A stretch of 64,000 bases of DNA from Pseudarthrobacter siccitolerans (GTDB lineage: Bacteria; Actinomycetota; Actinomycetes; Actinomycetales; Micrococcaceae). A program made the position numbers and the translations under genes. The DNA lies in the NCBI RefSeq assembly GCF_030823375.1, contig NZ_JAUSXB010000001.1:1488001-1552000 (forward strand), given 5' to 3'. Below the pieces are notes generated by a model that was given only the letters and a program-made list of their open reading frames with translations, did not search any database and was not told the DNA's origin. This document shows, in pieces, positions 60,994 to 64,000 of the stretch; within the stretch, counting starts at the first letter, position 1, and every line of letters begins with the position of its first letter.

Positions 60994-62772
60994 TTAACCG
61001 ACCCCGTGGTGCTGGAGCCACATCTCCAGCAGCGCCAGCTGCCAGAGCACATTGCTGTTCACCGGGGTCCGCTGCATGTTCGGATCCGCCAGGAGGCCGT
61101 CGATATAGGCCGGCTGGAAGAGCCCGCGCTGTTTTGCTTCCGGTGCATGAAGGGCTTCGCGCACCATGCTGATGAACGGTTCCTCCAGGTGCCGGAGAGC
61201 GGGCACGGGGAAGTAGCCTTTGGGCCGGTCCACCACCGCGGCCGGAAGCAGCTGCCGGCCCAGGTCCTTCAGTATCCCCTTCCCGCCCTGCGAGGCTTTG
61301 AGCTCCGGCGGGCAGGCGGCGGCGAGCTCCACCAGTTCATGGTCCAGGAACGGGACCCGGGCTTCGATCCCCCAGGCCATGCTCATGTTGTCCAGCCGCT
61401 TGACGGGATCGTCCACCATGAGCAGGTGGGTGTCCAGGCGGAGCACCGCGTCCAGGGCGGTGTCGGCTCCGGGGAGGTTCAGGTTGGCGGCGAGGACCTC
61501 GCTGCTCACGTCGGACCCGCAGTACCACTCGGGTTCCAGGATGTTCAGGAGCTCCTCATGGCGGTGGTCCACAAAGCTTGCGGTGAATGCCGCCTGCGCT
61601 TCGGTGCGGCCCACGGAAGCAAGAGGCTGGTGGTACCCGTACCCGCCGAAAACCTCGTCCGCGCCCTGGCCGCACTGCACCACCTTCAGGTGCTCCGCCA
61701 CCGTCCGGGAAAGCAGGTGGAAAGCGGTCACATCATGGCTGGCCATGGGCTCGGACATCGCGCCGACGGCACCATCAATGGAGGGGGCGAACTCGGAGGT
61801 GCTGACGTGCAGCTGCTCGTGCCGGGTCCCGAACTCCCGTGCCACCAGGTCCGAGTACGCGAACTCGTTCCCCGAGTCGCCGCCGGCGCCATCGAATCCA
61901 ATGCTGAAGGTGGACAGCCCGTGCTGGCCCTCTTCGGCAAGCAACGAAACCAGCAGGCTGGAATCCAGTCCCCCGGACAGAAGGACACCTACCGGCACAT
62001 CGGCCACCATCCGCCGTCGTACTGCCGTCTTAAGCGCGGCATGGACCGCATCCTGCCAGTCCGCAGCGGACCAGCCCGCGTGCTCCGCCCGCCGGGTGTA
62101 GGAAGGCTTCCAGTATTCGCGGTCGTGCCAGGTCCCGTCGGGGCGGATGGTCCGGATGGTGGCGGCGGGCAACTTCTGGACGCCGCGCAGGATGCTCCGG
62201 GGAGCCGGAACGATGGAGTGCCAGCTCAGGTAGTGGTGCAGCGCCACCTCGTCAATGGACGTGTCAATTCCGCCCGAGGCCACGAGCGCAGGCAGGCTCG
62301 AGGCGAAGCGGAGCCTGCCGTGCAGGTGGGAAACGTAGACGGGCTTGATGCCCAGCCGGTCACGGACCAGGAGGACTTCCTGGCGCTGCGGATCGTACAA
62401 GGCCACCGCAAACATGCCTACCAGATGGTGGACAAAGTCCTCCCCCCATTTCCGGTAGGCCTTCAGGATCACCTCGGTGTCGCTGGTGGTCCGGAAGGTG
62501 AACTCTGGCTCAAGTTCCCGGCGCAGCTCCTTGTAGTTGTAGATGCAGCCGTTGAAGGTGATGGCCAGGCCGCCGTCATCCACCATGGGCTGGGCCCCTG
62601 CCTCGGACAGGTCGATGATGCTGAGCCGCTGATGCCCCAGTGCAACCCAGCCCGCCTCCCACGTTCCCCGTCCGTCCGGTCCCCTCGACGTCATTGCCCC
62701 CATTATTTTCAGGACCGCCTCCGGGGAGGCCTGTCTTCCGTTAAAGGCGATTTCGCCGGCTATACCGCACAT
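60994..62772 (-). CDS. asparagine synthase-like glutamine amidotransferase (N-acetylglutaminylglutamine amidotransferase-like)
   Basis: A 592-residue two-domain enzyme. MCGIAGE provides the N-terminal Cys nucleophile of the glutaminase domain; RGPDGRGTWEAG and FNGCIYNYKELRRELE follow. The synthetase domain has the PP-loop VGVLLSGGLDSSLL and QGADEVFGGYGYH. The FNGCIYNY variant (instead of FNGEIYNY of classic AsnB) and overall length resemble the amidotransferase that makes the osmolyte N-acetylglutaminylglutamine amide. No partner dipeptide synthetase lies in the window. It is in an operon with an upstream decarboxylase (24-nt gap) and downstream M20 dipeptidase. Confidence 0.82.
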   Translation of the reverse strand: MCGIAGEIAFNGRQASPEAVLKIMGAMTSRGPDGRGTWEAGWVALGHQRLSIIDLSEAGAQPMVDDGGLAITFNGCIYNYKELRRELEPEFTFRTTSDTEVILKAYRKWGEDFVHHLVGMFAVALYDPQRQEVLLVRDRLGIKPVYVSHLHGRLRFASSLPALVASGGIDTSIDEVALHHYLSWHSIVPAPRSILRGVQKLPAATIRTIRPDGTWHDREYWKPSYTRRAEHAGWSAADWQDAVHAALKTAVRRRMVADVPVGVLLSGGLDSSLLVSLLAEEGQHGLSTFSIGFDGAGGDSGNEFAYSDLVAREFGTRHEQLHVSTSEFAPSIDGAVGAMSEPMASHDVTAFHLLSRTVAEHLKVVQCGQGADEVFGGYGYHQPLASVGRTEAQAAFTASFVDHRHEELLNILEPEWYCGSDVSSEVLAANLNLPGADTALDAVLRLDTHLLMVDDPVKRLDNMSMAWGIEARVPFLDHELVELAAACPPELKASQGGKGILKDLGRQLLPAAVVDRPKGYFPVPALRHLEEPFISMVREALHAPEAKQRGLFQPAYIDGLLADPNMQRTPVNSNVLWQLALLEMWLQHHGVG

Positions 62773-62796
62773 GTTGCTGTCCTCGTTCCTTGCGAT

Positions 62797-64000
62797 TTAC
62801 TGCGATCGGTGTGGTTCTTCGCGGACCACCCTGATGGTCTTGAGCGTCGGATCGGCGGGATCCGGCAGGACCATGCCCGCCTCCACGCCGCTTCTGAGGT
62901 AGTCGATGGCGGCTTTGTTGATCCGTTCGCCGGGCAGCAGGATCGGGATGCCGGGCGGGTAGGGCGTAGCCATTTCGGCAGCGATGCGGCCCGGTGCTTC
63001 CTCGCAGGGGATGACTTCCACCGGCCCGAAGAACGCATCCCGGGGCAGCATCACCGTCTTCAGGTAGAGGTCCTCCTCGTCAGGAATGACGACGGCGGGC
63101 GGCCGGGGCAGGTCCGGGGCGGCTTCGGTGAGTGCGCGGAGCCCGCCCAGGAGGCGCTGCGCCGTTTCTTCATCATCAGAGATCGAGATGACGGCTTCGG
63201 TCCGCCGGTGATCGGTGGTGCCCATGTCGATGCGGCAGTTTTCCCGCAGCCAGTCCGTGGCCTGGAACCCGCTGATGCCAAGGTCGGAAACGTCGATCAT
63301 GATGTGGAGGATGTCCAGGTCATGGGAGGCCTCGGCGTGGACCAGTTCGTCTTCAAGGACATGCAGCCCCGGGAGCGCCTGGATGTCCCGGCGAAGTCCT
63401 TTGGCAAGTTCCAGTGCCTTGTCGATCAGGGCCTTGCCGTCCTGCACCATTTGCCGGCGCCACCCGTCCATCGCCGCATAAAGCATCACGTTCGCGCTGG
63501 TGGTGGACAGTACATCGGCACACTGGTTCAGGCGGACTGGGTCCACCAGGTTGCCCTGCAGATGGAAAATGGAGCCTTGTTCGAAGCCCAGCCCCATCTT
63601 GTGGACGCTGACCACGCAGATGTCCGCCCCTGCAGACATGGCCCAGGTGGGAGTGTCCGGGTGGAAGGGCAGCTGCGCCCCCCAGGCCTCGTCAACGATC
63701 AGCGGCTTGCCGCGCTTGTGGCAGATCTCCACGATTGCCTCGAGGTCCGCGCAGGTTCCGTAAGGGGTGGGGCTGACGATCAGGGCAGCCGAGGCGTCCG
63801 GGTACCGCTGCCACATCTCCTCCACGGTCTCGGGTGCCGGCGGATGGGCCAGCTTCAGCTCATTGTCCCACTTCGGCTTGATCCAGCGCGGCTGCAGCCC
63901 GGACAGCACCAGGCCCGACACCACTGATTTGTGCGCGTCCCGGCCGATCAGGAGATCGCCCTCGCCGCGGGTCACAGCCAGGATTGCGGCCTTTATGGAC
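62797..64000 (-). CDS. Orn/Lys/Arg decarboxylase family protein, second paralogue, 3' part
   Basis: The C-terminal about 400 residues of a PLP decarboxylase; the frame runs through the right edge, so about 90-110 N-terminal residues are missing. GRDAHKSVVSGLV, VDEAWGAQLPFHPDTP and SVHKMGLGFEQGS (Schiff-base Lys) match the gene at 43883-45346 throughout, with ATPYPPGIPILLPGERI near the end. It is first visible gene of the operon decarboxylase-amidotransferase-dipeptidase. A role in making or using a basic diamine in that pathway is inferred from co-transcription. Confidence 0.88.
   Translation of the reverse strand, partial: SIKAAILAVTRGEGDLLIGRDAHKSVVSGLVLSGLQPRWIKPKWDNELKLAHPPAPETVEEMWQRYPDASAALIVSPTPYGTCADLEAIVEICHKRGKPLIVDEAWGAQLPFHPDTPTWAMSAGADICVVSVHKMGLGFEQGSIFHLQGNLVDPVRLNQCADVLSTTSANVMLYAAMDGWRRQMVQDGKALIDKALELAKGLRRDIQALPGLHVLEDELVHAEASHDLDILHIMIDVSDLGISGFQATDWLRENCRIDMGTTDHRRTEAVISISDDEETAQRLLGGLRALTEAAPDLPRPPAVVIPDEEDLYLKTVMLPRDAFFGPVEVIPCEEAPGRIAAEMATPYPPGIPILLPGERINKAAIDYLRSGVEAGMVLPDPADPTLKTIRVVREEPHRSQ

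Noticed and set aside
60994..62772. Ordinary asparagine synthetase AsnB
   Set aside because: Not excluded, but FNGCIYNY and the operon context fit the N-acetylglutaminylglutamine amidotransferase-like branch better.
59665..63927. Plus-strand open frame of 1420 codons
   Set aside because: It is antisense to the dipeptidase, amidotransferase and decarboxylase genes, has no recognisable domain and shows the His/Arg/Gly-rich composition of a GC-rich shadow frame.

Overview
The window is high-GC (roughly two-thirds G+C) chromosomal DNA from an actinobacterium. The combination of genes points to Micrococcaceae of the Arthrobacter/Pseudarthrobacter type: a ferredoxin-dependent sulfate assimilation cluster, a menaquinone cluster, DUF1206, CYTH-CHAD and PucR proteins, many GTG starts, GTGA/ATGA gene overlaps and leaderless-looking promoters. 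No rRNA, tRNA, CRISPR array, prophage or complete insertion sequence was recognised. The genus call is an inference.

Layout. 1-2.1 kb: 5' part of an aminobutyraldehyde-type dehydrogenase, divergent from a PucR regulator. 2.1-11.4 kb: CYTH-CHAD protein, a CynX/NimT transporter with its FadR-type regulator, an AI-2E family membrane protein, small membrane/hypothetical proteins, a two-domain catalase-like/SRPBCC protein and a TM2 protein. 11.6-26.1 kb: sulfur assimilation. It holds ferredoxin-NADP reductase, siroheme synthase, an SsuABC/TauABC-type importer, cysN, cysD, cysH (APS-reductase type), ferredoxin-sulfite reductase and a sirohydrochlorin chelatase, interrupted by a degenerate HPt protein, RtcB and an SRPBCC protein. 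Together they import sulfur compounds, activate sulfate to APS, reduce it to sulfite and then sulfide, and make the siroheme that the last step needs. A TGTGACGC-type motif lies upstream of three of these transcription units.

26.2-45.4 kb: TRIC channel, SUKH-like protein, an AbiEi/DUF559 protein flanked by two copies of a 98-bp repeat, then menaquinone genes (polyprenyl synthase, menJ, menG, an alpha/beta hydrolase, menF, menD, menC). These are split by an amino-acid ABC transporter, an aminotransferase, a VOC remnant and phoX. An Orn/Lys/Arg decarboxylase follows. 45.4-49.6 kb: small membrane protein-MarR-CorA operon, MFS transporter, PAP2 phosphatase. 49.8-59.5 kb: a secreted oxidative block comprising a multicopper oxidase, a lipoprotein, a 1781-residue heme peroxidase with RTX and fibronectin domains, and a divergent SARP regulator fused to a pseudo-receiver. 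59.6-64 kb: an operon of a second decarboxylase (cut by the window end), an asparagine-synthase-like amidotransferase resembling the N-acetylglutaminylglutamine amide enzyme, and an M20 dipeptidase.

The least expected structure is in the short repeats. Four families are present: a 98-bp element with terminal inverted repeats (3 copies), a 66-bp palindrome (2 copies), a 32-bp tandem array in two inverted blocks, and a roughly 60-bp gene-end repeat (2 copies). Several overlap stop codons and supply the last codons of the neighbouring gene.
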